Shown: positions 51,401 to 64,000 of the stretch, in pieces
How the letters are laid out: each line of letters opens with the position of its first letter
How positions within the stretch are numbered: the stretch's first letter is position 1
From: Strix aluco
Taxonomy: Eukaryota; Chordata; Aves; Strigiformes; Strigidae
Reading direction: 5' to 3'
NCBI RefSeq assembly: GCF_031877795.1
Contig: NC_133933.1
Span: 71,118,503 to 71,182,502, forward strand
Length of the DNA stretch: 64,000 bases
Made by a program: the position numbers and the translations under genes
Notes under the pieces: model-generated
Seen by the model: the letters and a program-made list of their open reading frames with translations, nothing else
Told to the model about the DNA's origin: nothing
Databases searched by the model: none

Positions 51401-51882
51401 CCAGTTTTCTTACTTCCCAGTTTTAACCCATTTAACCCATAGCTTTACTGGCTGTTATGCTACTTGCATTTTGGTGTCATCTCCTTTTCTTTATGATGTC
51501 CATGTGCAAGCTTTTAAATAATTTCTTCTTGTTTTTGCCATGAAACCATTTGTTGTTATATGGACTGTGGAAAGTAAGAGTGAATCAAACAGGTTTCAGT
51601 CCAAGACCCTGTTCCAATGACTGCTTGTAGGCATGTCACCCTCATGCTCATGAAATCTACACCCTTAAGCATAGACTTCCAGTGCCATTTAGGTTCCTTG
51701 CTGGGAATTTTTAACCTGTCTGCTGTGGCAGAAAGGACTGCAGGTCCTGTGTCTTATTTGTCAGCCACATGTAGGTGTTTCAGATAACAACAGTCTTCTC
51801 ATGTGGCTGCGTGGGTTTAACTTCAGGCAATCAAATGCCATCCAGAGTCCTCTGCAGGACTCTTTCTGTCCTGTAGAGTGAG

Positions 51883-51922
51883 TGTATGTATGTATATATA
51901 TGTGTGTGTATATATATATGTA
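51883..51922. repeat. (TG)n/(TA)n microsatellite
   Basis: Alternating TGTA, TATATA and TGTGTG runs in ARHGAP18 intron 1. Confidence 0.85.
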
Positions 51923-54900
51923 AAATTGTTTTTTAAATGTGATTATAAGGCTAAGACCAAGTCTGTAGTATTCAATGGATGGGGACTAGGATACAGAAAA
52001 ACTACAAGTGAATTCATGCAGAGTGCATGCAGAACTAACTGTGTGCATACCAGTGCATGAGGCAAATAAACTTCTGCTACGGAGTGTTTTCAAGAGCCAA
52101 GTCTAAAATGCACCTGAGTAATAGATAAATGATTTTAAATATGGTGGCTGCTGAAGGTTGGCTTTTCTCTCCATACCTGTGTCCTATCTGGGATGCTGCT
52201 GTTTTGTGGTGTCTCACATGCTGCACCAGATTGTCATGCGAGTCACAGCCTCCCTGTACCTGTTTCCAGGGAGTTGCTGCGCTTGCTCACCAGCAGCGAG
52301 CACATGCACTTTTGCTGCCAGTTCATGTGCACTTCTTTAACTTACATCAAAAGACCCATTTGAGTTTTGAAGCTTTGCAAGCCAGTGCCTGTTTAACATC
52401 ATATGCTCCTGAAGGACTTATGAATCTTCGTATTGCTAATGACTTGTTAAGAAGGACTCCCAACATTTCATAGAGCCTAGAACACACCTTCTCTTGCCCA
52501 GAGGCCATGCAGTCACATGCACCCTCCCTTATTGGCCCTATTTAAATCTTGCGGTTGGTTTGCCAGTACTTACTTGCAAAACAGAGCGATGAGTTGGGTT
52601 TCCCTGAGATGGAACTAAACCCCAGACCAGTTCTGGAAAGAGTGCTGTAACTCTCACCGACTGTAAGAGAGAAGATTGCCGCCGTCTGAGGTCTCCTCTT
52701 TTGAGTGACACCTGCTAGATCGGGCCTGCAGTCCCCTTGATTCACTGTCCCACTTCATTATTGAATCTGTGTAACTTTGGGAGATGCCAGCTGAAGCTTG
52801 GATCTGTGCAGCAGCGAAGGCAGGGGATCTCAGTTGGGTTTTGTTCTAGAGAAGTGCTGGTTTTCTGGGTTACTGTGTAAGCCTGCATAAAATGAAATAT
52901 TTATTTTTATATGTTTTTGTAAATATGGGCTTTACTAACTTAGTAGTGGTAGCATCTGTGTTCACTGTGGCGATGGGTGACAAGTGAGGGGCATAAAATA
53001 CTTGGTGTTTTCTACAGACAGCTGTGATCTAAATTACTTGCTGTTTGATCTCCCTGAGAAAGAAACCGGATGACAGATGTCCTTTGAGCTTGGAAAAATG
53101 ACAAAGACTTCTCCTATGAATTGCCCACAATATATGATCTTTTCAAATGTTGACCATAATAGATATTAAAAATCACACGTACAAGAAGAGTTTATTCTTT
53201 CCTTACCAGAATAATCTGCCTTGTTCATTGTTCAAATATTTGCTCAGTTTAATCTGAAGGCTTAATAGTTTGGATCTTAAGCCAAGAAGAAATCTAGTAG
53301 TAAGCATGAATTCATGCTTTTTTTCAAGGGCAGTTTCCATCTCTATTCTTTCAGAGAGAAAAGCTCTCATTCCTTTCCCCCATTTTCCCACCAGTGACTC
53401 ACTCTTGGAATTGAAATCCAGTATGAAGGACTAAAGCGCTGTGAGGAACACATGTAATGCTCAGCGTACAAGCAACAAACTCACAAGCTGATTACTCACT
53501 ACTGATTTAAGTTAGTGGAGCCTTTTGCAGTTGCATTTGCAATCGACTAGTACAGCACAGATTCCAGGTTCTCCATGTCATCACAGCATTTGTTGTCCCT
53601 AACCCCTGTAACCTGTCTTTCGTGATGCCAGTATGGATGGCTCAGCACAGTATCTTCATTCTGCAAAGCAAAGATCTATCACACTACAACTGACCTTCTG
53701 AAATCATATCAGTCTTTTTATCTGCTAAGTTAACAGACTCTACATGAGCACAGTCTTAATCTGAATGCATTAGAAACGTCTTTCCTGCCTGGATTTGGAT
53801 TTGCGTGCTAATTTGAACCATGTTTATTGTCTGATGCTTACCAATATCTTCGAATGAGCTGAGAGGCAACAGTGCATTAACTTGCTTTATTTAGAATTGC
53901 TTTTGTGTCTTTGTACTCCATGAATGTATAAATATGTACTGCAGACCCTTAATGTGTTGCTTAGTTATTGGTGTATTAATCCCAGTAACTTGATCTACTG
54001 ACAGCAAGACATGGTATCTCAACATTTCCTGCTTCCTTGATTCTGGATTCCTGCTTCATGGGGTTCCTCCTCCCCCCAGTTTGCATCTTATTTCTTCTTC
54101 GAATTTATCTTGCTCCTGCCTTTGGTTCTTGCTATGCCTTTCCAATTGATTAAAAAGCCCTCCTAGTGCCTGTTACCTGTTGTCAAGCTGCTACTCTATT
54201 TTATCTTGGTAGACAGAGCAAATAATTCTCTTTGAGTCTCTTTATTTCTTCAGTCTGAAAATCCTTTTTGTGACACTTTTCTTCAGCATTTGCAGCATCC
54301 TTCTTTACACTTGCCCTTCAACTTTGCTCCTCCTTCACCCTCCAGCCTGAATTACCTGTAGTACTTCAGTGTCAGACTCATGAGTGTCACCTACACAGGT
54401 AGAATCACTTCCTCGCTGCTAATTACCACCTCAGCCAATTGTATATACTTCAGTCACACCATCTTGTTTTTCTAAGCATCCTGGTGGAACTCACTTTGAG
54501 TTGCATGTCCTTTCTGAGCTGTAGATGTGCTCAAGCTCCTCTTTTTCAGTGCAGTTCTCATTGTGTAGACATTGTCACTGTTTCTTGCACTTCCACTTAG
54601 CATCTGTCAGTATGATAAAACAACATGATTTCAATAAGCCCAGTTCACTAGGTGACCTAAATTATTCTGTGTCATGGATGTAGGTTTGATTTAATGCCCT
54701 TTACTATCAGTGCAAACAGTCTCTTTGGTTCTACTCTGGGTCAAGCCCTGAAATAGACATAAAATGAGAATAACTGCTGAATCAGTGGAGCTACATATCA
54801 GAAAAGAGAAAAATCAGGGCTCTCTGTATGTAGGCATTTTTATTTTAATGACATGAAGGGAGCGAGATGTCATGCTTGTCTAGCTATAAGGAATGTGAAG

Positions 54901-57200
54901 CGGCCTTTTGAACATTTTAATTATGGGCTTTCCCTTTTTTGCTTGACTGTGTACAAATCTAGATGATACAGAGCATAATACAATGTATTACTAGATGTGC
55001 TGTTATAAGCATGTAGACTTTATACAAAACTGGAATTGAACTTCTGATGAACAAAGTGCTGGAAGAGCTGTGTAAATCTCAACTCCAACGTTCGCTCTCG
55101 AGTTGTGGTATCAAATGAATGTTTTAAAATTGTTTCTCTAAGTTCTTTTTCTCTGAAGAGCAGAATTGTTGAACTTGTTTTTGGGTAAGACTAATGGCAT
55201 TTTCAGTCTGCTGGTACTGACACTCAATTGAAAAGTTTTATAATCTATCGTTATTGCAAATATTTTACTGTTGTTTCATAACTGTTACTAGTGAGGCTGG
55301 AGCTGAAAGCTGTAAGGTTTTAAAAGGCTACTCATACATGTTTTGGTAACATTTGCAATGCCAACACCCTTCTCTATTTTCAGTGCTTTTTTACTAGAGT
55401 TACTGAGTGCACACCTTCATTTTTTTCTTTTGTTTCCCTATGAATCAGAATACTATGGCTGAATGGAGGCCATAATTACAGTAAGTGATACAGTGAGGTT
55501 CTTGCTGTGAGTGGCATTGCAAATTCATGTTACACATGGGTTGCTGACTGTCACTCCAGACTCCTCAGTAAATCTGCTTGGCCAGGGGAAGAAAAATTCG
55601 CCACTTATAAGTTTTGAGTACTTCCAATGTGCCAGTGGGCTGTTGGTTTTGCATTGAACCTGCCTCTGCCTTGGACTCTTGATCTCAAAATGATCATGTT
55701 CAGGCAGGGAATTTAAATATTTATAGCCAAATAAATAGGGGGAAAAAAGTAGGGGTTTTGGTTTTTAGTATTTGGATGTGTAAAAAATAAATAGACTTGA
55801 TTTATTTCATAAGTACAGTTTTAGCCATCATTTTCTGAGGTATATTTTTGGTGATACCCTGAGCACCTTATGGAATGAGCACCTAAGCAATTTACCCCTC
55901 TGCACTCCTGAAAAAGCTGAAGCTATGAACTTATTCTTTGATCCTGTTTTGTGCCAACTCTCTTGTATTACAGCAGAATAAAATTGTGCACAGAAACAGT
56001 TACTTACCTGGTCATACCTTCCCATGAGGATAAGCTGCTCAATATTCCCCCTTGTTCTGTGACTTTCTGTTCCCTGCCCTTCCTGCTGCAGCATCCCAAT
56101 CCTGTTAGCCTAGAAATGCTTTCATACGAATTTCAGAGATTTTATGTGTCATGTTTCTACAACATTCTTCTTTCCTAGTGAGGCTTCTTAGGTCAAAAGG
56201 TGACCAAAAAATGTGATATAATGTTTCCTTTGCAAGGCCCCCAGTATTGTTGGAGAACTCAAAATGGTTTGGGGTGAAGTATGGGATTCGGAGCAAATGT
56301 GAATGTTTTTAGTGTGCTTAGAAATATGGTTGAAGGTGCACCACACATGAGAAAGCAACAAAGTAAGAATATTGTTGTCTTCAGCAAATAATTATCTTAT
56401 CATGCATACTTAGTGACAAACTGCAGCAGAACAGTTGGCATGTTTTGCTTGATTTAGCATCAGTACAAATCTTCAATTTACCACTCCTCAGACTACCTCT
56501 TCTTCCTGTCCAGCAGTCCCTAAACCACCCAGACAGCTTTTACTCTGGCTTTGGGAATTCAGATATTTTGATTTCACTTCCCTATTTGAAAACCAGGAAA
56601 ATACATAAGAGGATGTGTGAGAATTGTTTGCTCAATGTTTAGTAATAATGTGTTCAGTAAAGTACATTGTTTATTTTTTATTATTTTTAATCAGTTGATT
56701 GTTTTTAGCTGATTTCTATGTAACTGTCAGAACAATAGTTGGCAGGACTCAAGGTCACTGATGAAATATTGTCTCTATCAGAAATTCTCTGCTTTTATTA
56801 AAATACAACAGTAAGATCTAGGAGTATACTATACCCAGAGATAACAGAGAGCTTTGCCCCTGGTCTAAGAGAGTGCGAGTTAGATTTTTAACTGTACAAA
56901 TAAAGCAGAAAGTTCTTGTAGGCTTGTAGTGGCCCAAGGAGTCATATCATAATCGTGGTTATAGCTGTGGTTATGAGTGTGATCCCAGACACAAAGCAAG
57001 AGGCTTGGAGCAGTAACCAGAAGCCTCAGCTACTGAACAGTAAGGAAGCCCTGGTAAATGCTGTCACACACAGAGCCGTGACTCGCTGGCCAGGCGCAGC
57101 AGGAGACCAGAGCTGTGGTTACCATGGGCTGGCGGGAGGTGCTTTCTCTCTCCGCAGTTGCTCAGAGGATGAAAGGTCTAACAGCTCTGTAGGGTAGCTG

Positions 57201-57554
57201 CTAGAGCCTCACAGCATGGTTCCCTTTGCCACAACCAGATAAGGGAACACTGGTAACGGTGTTATCACTGTGAGAATAGTCATCCCCATCATTACAACCC
57301 ATTGAGAGGGTGGGCTTTCCTGTCCTGCTAAGCTTGTTCTGATGGCTTGGCTGTGTCGTCTTCTCCCGAGAAGCCTGTATTTCAGGTAAACTTGAGAAAT
57401 ATCTTCTTGTTCTATTGAGAGTATTATCTCGGGAGAGAGATGCCACACTATTTCCTGAAACTTTTTCATCTTGAAGTGCCTCTTGAGTCTTGTCCTGAAC
57501 CAGCAGAAGTTTTGATGTGCAGTGACAGTGGATGCAGGTCACAGCCATATTAAG
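57201..57554 (-). other. unassigned minus-strand open frame with a good splice acceptor
   Basis: From the acceptor-like CTCTTCAGCCTCTACTTACC then TCAG, the minus strand is open from 57554 to the stop at 57201-57203, with an ATG at 57548. The product is about 115 residues, starts MAVTCIHCHCTSKLLLVQD and ends GCGKGNHAVRL. It is polar and serine/threonine-rich with a cysteine cluster (CIHCHC), and I recognise no domain. It lies antisense within ARHGAP18 intron 1. It could be a chance frame, a decayed retrocopy, or the last exon of an antisense gene. Confidence 0.2.
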
Positions 57555-57694
57555 CTGAGGTAAGTAGAGGCTGAAGAGAGTAGGGAAATCACTGAAACTG
57601 GAGTTTCCTTACACCTCTCACCTACGCCTTCCTAATGTTTTTCTTCCCCTGGCATTGGCATTTCTGAGCTGACTGAAGTAGGTTGAGATAGATT

Positions 57695-57708
57695 AAAAAA
57701 AAAAAAAA
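57695..57708. repeat. poly-A run (14 A)
   Basis: Fourteen consecutive A; no associated retrocopy recognised. Confidence 0.9.
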
Positions 57709-59408
57709 TCCAACTGAAAGCAATATTTTTTGCAAGTTTTATATTCAGACAGATTGTTTTCTCAACCTAGCTCAACAAGTGACTGCATCAGTGACAGTGC
57801 CGGCACAAGGGCAGTGATGGAAGCCCTCAGGAAAGGGGAATTTGACAGAATGCTCTGGCAGCAGCCTACATCTGTGCCAGCTTAATGTGACCATTATGGG
57901 TCTGTGATTTGACAAGATAAGTCATTTTTATGAGTCCTAGTATTGGCTATGTCCACATCCTTTGAGAAGCTCGTCTGATGATCTTTAACTCCATTGGTTC
58001 AGATTTGTTAAAAAGATATTTTGATACCTTAACTTTGTACTGACAGTTTTTTAGGTAATTCAGGTACAGCTTGTCCTTTAGCAGGCACTCTAAAGCTAGC
58101 ATAAGCTTCATCTCTGGCTCATTTAGTCCTGACTCACACCGTCCAGTGATTCAGTCGTGTGCATGTCTACCTGCAAAAGGCAGGCTGTGATGTGAGAAGA
58201 GATCCTTGGGATCCAGGTGCATTGCACAGCAGGGAACACGTGCGCACCTTTTACAGAGCTGCGGATAATCTGCCTTCCCCTCATCACCTGCACGTGGCAT
58301 CATGTAGCCTGCCTCACAGAAAAAAACAAAAGTCCAGCTTGGATTCCCACACTGTAATGAGGTAAATTAAAGTGCAGTTTCTAAATTGTGGTTGGTTGTC
58401 AGTTGATAACTCTTGAAAGCTTGCTGATTTGTGCCTTGTTTAAACACACCTTTCTTTGCTCTGAACTTTGCACCAGAGATTGCTTTGGTTTCATAGTGCC
58501 CAAGGTAGTACCTCAAAGCAGTATCAGGAATGAGAAGTATAATCAGAATGGCTCATATGATTTTTCTATAGGAAACACAATGTAACTTTTCACTACAGTA
58601 ATTCTGTTTTAAGGGTAAAAAAACCTAAGACGTTAAATATCTAAGACAGACAAATATAAGTAATTTAAAATATTATGTACTAATTAAAATGTCCCAAGCA
58701 TCTGTCTAGTGACCCAAATTCTGCCTGCCTTCTCCTTTCAGAGAAGGATATTTACACTGTGGTACTTGTTCTCCTTTGAGGTGAAAGCTAAGAAAAAGAC
58801 TGTATTTGTTTGAACTTCTTACTGTGGATGGTACATACAAGACCAAACTAAAATGTGATTTTTTTCTCCGAGTAAGTAGGAGCTGCTTATGAAATTTTAT
58901 GGGAAACTTTGAGCTTCATGCTGTGAAAGCTGGTATTTGGTACTTTGTACTTTGAATCAAAAAACCAGCTTATGAAGATGTATGGTATTAAAATCTGTGT
59001 GATGTGTCACAGTGTTTTCGTTTTGGGGCCTTGTTTCAGCTTTTGAAGTGATTGTTTAAGAAAGTTTTGTCATCCTGTATTAGGGAGTGTAAGGGAAACA
59101 TTCGCTTATGTGTTTTTGCTCACTGTCCATTTGCTGAATTATTTGATAGAGATTTCACTAAGCACAGACGTCAGTATAGGTTGTTATAATTTTTCTTAAT
59201 TTAAAAAATATATATATTTAATCTCTGATATTCAGATTAGATGTAAATTCAGTTTTTGTTGTATACTTTTGAAGAAGTTGCTAAGTGAGATCCAGTTAGT
59301 TAGCACGTGAGAGTTAGCAGTTAGCTGGGGTGAAAAATGCATCCGTAGCCTGACTGTTGGTTGGTACGTCTGCAGAGGGACATGCCAGTGAGAAGCGGGG
59401 CAGGAGAT

Positions 59409-59426
59409 GGGATGGGGCGGGATGGG
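59409..59426 (+). other. G-quadruplex motif
   Basis: GGGATGGGGCGGGATGGG has four G-tracts of at least three with loops of 2, 1 and 2 bases, a strong canonical quadruplex pattern on the + strand (also the strand of the ARHGAP18 transcript). Confidence 0.7.
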
Positions 59427-60175
59427 ACAGGATGTCAGAGCACTCAGCATAAGCAACCTTGTATGACAGTCTTTTCAAACCTTTCAAATTGTTTATTATA
59501 ATATAAGCTTGTGTGTAAAATTTTGTAGGAGCCTGGAGCCAGGCTCTTGGCTGTCTTTTAGCAATGGTGTGTTTCCTCCCCTGTGGATGCTGGGATTCCT
59601 CCTGGAAAACAGATTACTGGGCTGTGCTGAATGGTAGCTTCCTTGCGGCACATCTCCACTGCAGTGGTGCTCGGACCTTAGCCCAGCACTGACATGGCCC
59701 TGTTGGATAGCTGTGTAGCCATATTCATGTGGGTTTAAGGCGAGGCTGAGAAACCTTTCCTTCAAGTTGGCTTGGTCTTTTGTTTTCTGTTTCTTTTTTT
59801 CCCATGTGTGTGGTATGGTGTTGACACAGGTGCACAACCTCTGATTCTGGACTAGTTTTGGTGCCTTTTGTACAATGTTCTGTTATGTTAGTCTCCTGGA
59901 GGTTTCTGAATCTCTATTTCCTTCTCACCATCTAAGTCTTCTCACATGGCTATTTTTATATAAAAATGTAATTCAACTTTGATCCAAAGGAGCTTCAGTT
60001 GGATAAAGGATATTTCTACTATGACAGTAGGTTATCTTGCACAAATCACTAGCAGGAGATACTGTTCTTATTAAATAGAAGAATCAAGGTCACATCTGCA
60101 TATGCTATTTCTTTTTTTTCCCCCTCATTTTATTTACAACCTTCTTATCTACAGAAAATCTTAGTGCCTGTACAT

Positions 60176-60234
60176 GCAAACATTTTTTTTACATGGATGT
60201 ATTGGCAAACATTTTTTTTTACATGGATGTATTG
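60176..60234. repeat. 29/30-bp tandem duplication
   Basis: The unit GCAAACATTTTTTTTACATG then GATGTATTG occurs at 60176-60204 and, with one extra T, at 60205-60234. Confidence 0.93.
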
Positions 60235-61499
60235 GTAAATACCTTTATTTGTTCCTATGATGTATACTGACTTCTGTAATTTTGTGTGTGGCTATAGCTA
60301 TAATTCAGTTTGCTGGCTAGGAACACTCTAAGTTTTTGGCTAGCAGTGTTGCTGTAGGCAACAATTTTTGCTGTAAAAACCCTTTTGTTGCATTACTATA
60401 AATTTCTTTTCACAATCTTGATTTCCTTTAATTAAGACTAGAAGTTCTTCTCTGTCTGGATGGATTTCTTTTCTTCCATTCTATAATACATGTATTACAT
60501 AAGTATATATGGTTGTATATGAATAGATGATCTGGAATTCTATGGATGGGTTTTCTGATTTCTATGGAGTGATGGTTTCATTCCATCTGAGCACACAGGT
60601 AATTTTCTAGATATGCATATTAACTTCTTCCTTAAGATTTGTTTAATTTTCATTTAATTTTGTTTTATTCAACTTGCAAATCAGGATTGGGAGGTAAAAG
60701 CTTTTTATTACAATATGCAACATCATGTATTAATGAATATCTCTGAAATAATAGGGGACTCTTACACTCAGAATAGTGTAGGACTGCTTAAAACCTATTA
60801 AAATTGAAAAAGTTTCTGGTGTCCATCAGATTTCCCACAATATTATGTGATCTCTGCAAAAAAATCTCCACCTGTGAGATATAGCTGCACATATTTGTGA
60901 AGTTGGAAGTCTAGAAGTGAAAAGTAACTGGACAATTTCTCATTTTATACATCATTGTTCCAATAATTATAAAGGCTGTTCACCTGTCACTTTGATGCAA
61001 AACTTCAAAGGTGACTTATTCAAGTAAGTTGTTCCATTATACCACTACACTGTTGACATGAGAAACTAATCTCTGTTTCTATTTAAGTTGACATTATTTT
61101 ACTTGAATTGCTGAATATGTTTTGTACTTATTCTTTATTTTATTTCTTTAGATGCATTCTCCATTTTTGAATTGAAAGATACGTTTATGCCAATATATTC
61201 TTTATATCATACTGAATTATTTTTTGTCTGGTTTTAAGAACTTTTACTCACCTGTAGTAAGTTATAGCAAGATTCTTCTGAAGACTGATGAAATTTATCT
61301 GAGTCATAATGTTAGTATGAGGTTAGATTTTTTGACTTAAAGTGGAAAATTAAAACTGTTCAGGGAAACATACCCTGAAAGGGTACCCAAGATGCTTTTG
61401 CTAGTAGGAGCAACACTTATAGTAACCAGTGAGGGAACCGTAGTATTTTAAATCTTTGATTTTTCTTGTTAACTGTTACTTTGTTTCTGTGGCTTGTTC

Positions 61500-63215
61500 T
61501 GAGCTAGCCAGAGATGATCCCTTGTCCCATTTCAAGCTGCTGCTGTCACGAGAAGCCATTGCTAGTACTTTAAACAAGGAAATTATTTGCAGTAACTCCC
61601 AAGGTGCCATGTCGTCTTTGAGAGAAGAACATGACAGTATGTAAGCTGCCTTGTGGCTGGCCTCAGTAGCACTGAAGGTGCAGAGCACGTGTTTCCCAGG
61701 CCTTTGTCCTGATCCCAGAGTACTGTATTCCTCACTGATAGTTGTCCACCAGTGTGGTCTGTCAAACTGTAGCTTGGCAATTTTATCTCAGGAAGTCCAC
61801 CATCACCTTAATGGTTTTCAAGATCTGTGAGTCCAAGTGCTAGCCAGTCTCCTTCCAACTGGTTGCCAGCTGGGAAGGGTTCGAGAGTACTGCTGCAGTG
61901 AGGGGTCATGGGACAATCAGCTGTGTGAGGCTACTAAAAGGACATCCATATCGATTTAGTTTCTTAAGGAGGAGACTTGTGACACCTACAAGCAGAAGAG
62001 GGTATTGCTTTGTCTTTTTTCATTACCAGGGATCCCTCATGTCACAAGTTTTGCTTTCTCAGAAGCACCTGCTTTGCATGGTTGTCACCAGGTTGCTGCT
62101 GCTTGGCACATGGGAGTTTGCTTGCTCATTGTCTGAGTGAGCTCTCCATAATACTGAGGAAATTGATAAAGTTAAGGGGATATGAGCAAGACATCTTGCA
62201 TGTTGCTTCTGCTAGATACACCAAGGTCTGCTTGCCCCTGCTTCTCTGTCTTGACAGTTTGGAAGAAAGGCAAGGTGGCTGGCATATCCAGCTGTGGCAG
62301 TCTCACATGTGGATAACTACCAGACAGATGCAACTCTGTACACTCTAGTTCCCTTAAAGGATGCCTTGCAGGTGCTTTCGTAATGACCTATAGGATTAAA
62401 TGGGATTAAGGAAAAACTAATGACAAGGGCCATTCCAAGTCCTTTGTGTAGTTCTGGGAATCCAGGTCTTCTGTGCCAAGTTTAATGAGCAATACAAAGG
62501 AAGAAGCAGTGGCATTGGGGTTTTTTGTGGGAAGTGGCCGAACTGCTCAAAGGGTGACTGTGTTACTTTGGATGTCTGCTGGTGACCTCCAGTGGAAGAA
62601 AGCCTAGCTGTTGGCTGGGGGCACAGTGCTGAGGTGATGGCCTTTCCATGGATGTTGACCCATCACTATTTCTGAATAAAGAATTACTCTCTGTTGTGGC
62701 CGCAGAGAGTGGTGATTCACACTGGGCTCATGGCGTGCTTCAGCTGTGCATCTAGTTGGCTCTGCTCAGTGTTATCACGCAGTCCTCTGACAGTCCTGGT
62801 AGCTGGAGTTTTCCCATGCAGTGTCTGCTAGTAAACAGAGGTACCTTTCCCTTTTCCCCGAATCGGACTGGGTGTACGACGGGCTGGCTGCCTTATTGCT
62901 TGTGCTGTCTTTGGAGGGGTCTGCCAAGATGTGGCACGTGGTTGTTTTGAGGTGTGGATTTAGGCTGCTCCCAGAAGGGTGCTCAAAGGGAGGTGTCTGC
63001 ACCTTGTGAGTTACTGTAGAGGGTGGGGTGACCTTGAGGTGTTGCCCTTGGGGACATCCCCCTGGGGTGCACTGAGGTTGCGCTGGTGTGAAGCCTGTGT
63101 GAACAGAGAAGGAATTGGAGCCAAAGAGCATTACTTTGGCACTCTTGGGGAAGAGGCAACTTCAGTGTATTGCTTCATTGTTTGAAACAATAGCATATAT
63201 ACTTGGTAATAAAAA
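61500..63215. other. GC-richer block of unknown nature within intron 1
   Basis: This stretch is visibly richer in G and C than its flanks without being a CpG island. It contains overlapping open frames on both strands (62010-62348 +, 62775-63131 -) and AATAAA hexamers at 62675 and 63208. It could be a degraded ERV or other mobile element, or an unannotated transcript. I found no RT, protease or gag motif and no matching LTR ends, so I leave it unclassified. Confidence 0.35.
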
Positions 63216-64000
63216 GTCATATTTATTCTGAGAAGGCATTCTACAAATCATTCTAACTGATTTACTTCCAAGTGAGCTGTCATGAAATGGTGAAAAGGGA
63301 AAATGACGTCAATTGCCTAGAGGGCACAGTCAATGAAAATATCCCTAAATTCCTCATTGCACCTTCCTGACTTTCAAAGGGGAAGGAGATCTGAGCACCT
63401 GATGGATAAAAACACCCAACAAGGATAGCAGAAGTGGTAAAGTATACACACTGATTTTGCATTTAGAGAATTGAGAAAATGGTATAATTTAGGTATATGG
63501 GCATTTGTCTGTCTTTGAAAATCTCCTTTTCATCTTTATGTTAGAAACTCCAACTGCAAATTTACAACACATTTTACTTCCCTTGCCATTGCTCTGTTGA
63601 CTTACATTGTAGGTTTTAAACCCTTTTGATGCTGACAAGTGTATGATCCCATTTGTGTCAATCTGTCAGTACTTGTATAGTCTTTATAAATGTAAGGCTT
63701 TGTCCAGGTGCCTTGTTTTGGTGAGGGAATTATTCTTTATCCTCTGAGATAGAATTGGCTACTTATACAATCAAGTATTTTTTGTATCCTAAGATTTCAA
63801 GTGTGTGCTTTCAGTGCAGAAAATATTAAGAAGGCATTTACTTTAATACTCTGGTAGGAAGGGGCTCAACTGTGTCACCCTGCCTGAGCTTGAAGGATGT
63901 ATTTCTCACCCAGCTCAGGCCCAGAGATGTTTGGTCTTTTCATCGCCTCTCCAGCACTGTTGGTATGTCACCCTAAGTTTTAGGGTGTGTCAGGGAGTGC

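Larger units (their letters stand above)
48169..64000 (+). other. ARHGAP18: ARHGAP18 intron 1 (partial), no exon 2 detected
   Basis: The intron opens with GTGAGC and runs past the end of the window. I looked for the conserved second-exon motifs of ARHGAP18 (the segment around SISQDSLDEL and the acidic EEEWLKEAG stretch) and saw neither on the + strand. Human intron 1 is also very long. Content is mostly anonymous AT-rich DNA; distinct items are listed separately. Confidence 0.75.

Noticed and set aside
52129..52473. 114-codon + strand ORF in ARHGAP18 intron 1
   Set aside because: Starts on a chance ATG, Cys/Leu-rich, no similarity to ARHGAP18 exon 2 or any family I know.
61456..61644. Possible ARHGAP18 exon 2
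   Set aside because: The frame is not compatible with the phase-2 donor of exon 1 (stops are met immediately), and the peptide does not resemble ARHGAP18.
1..64000. tRNA, rRNA, CRISPR arrays, bacterial-type operons or phage genes
   Set aside because: None seen. Splice-site structure, CpG islands, CR1 and LTR relics mark vertebrate nuclear DNA, so prokaryotic feature types are not expected.

Overview
The window looks like avian genomic DNA, probably from a neognath or neoavian bird. Four things point there: an AT-rich background broken by two sharp CpG islands, vertebrate exon/intron structure, decayed CR1 LINE fragments, and one LTR of a family I recognise from memory in many birds. Protein-coding content is sparse. 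Only two genes can be named with confidence, both on the + strand: TMEM244 and the first exon of ARHGAP18. The same pair lies in tandem on human chromosome 6q22, so gene order is conserved.

Layout: 1-3285 is flank or intron 5' of TMEM244; its short first coding exon was not found. Five TMEM244 coding exons lie at 3286-3371, 3935-4008, 6779-6904, 8565-8609 and 9491-9585. All splice phases agree, and a stop codon and polyA signal follow. 9.85-18.9 kb has no recognisable gene. A CpG island at about 18.93-20.33 kb holds a well-formed first coding exon (19852-19895) in excellent Kozak context with a consensus donor. It could start an upstream isoform of ARHGAP18, or an unrecognised small gene whose later exons may be at 28259-28303 and 29645-29741 (polyA signal 29779). 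24.5-27.0 kb is a decayed minus-strand CR1 element, reverse-transcriptase relic included, split by a 1032-bp solo LTR. A second old CR1 tail lies at 34.98-35.46 kb. 35.5-47.3 kb is non-coding apart from simple repeats. The second CpG island (about 47.34-48.35 kb) carries a GC-rich minisatellite, a six-codon uORF whose stop overlaps the main start as ATGA, and ARHGAP18 coding exon 1 (48089-48168). From there to 64 kb is ARHGAP18 intron 1, with no exon 2 detected.

ARHGAP18 encodes a Rho-family GTPase-activating protein that controls actin and cell shape; only its N-terminal 26 codons are here. TMEM244 encodes a small multipass membrane protein of unknown function. The best leads for something undescribed are the phase-compatible exon chain starting in the 19.9-kb island, the in-phase alternative 3' exon inside TMEM244, and the minus-strand ORF at 57.2-57.55 kb. 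All three are hypotheses from sequence inspection and need RNA or conservation evidence.
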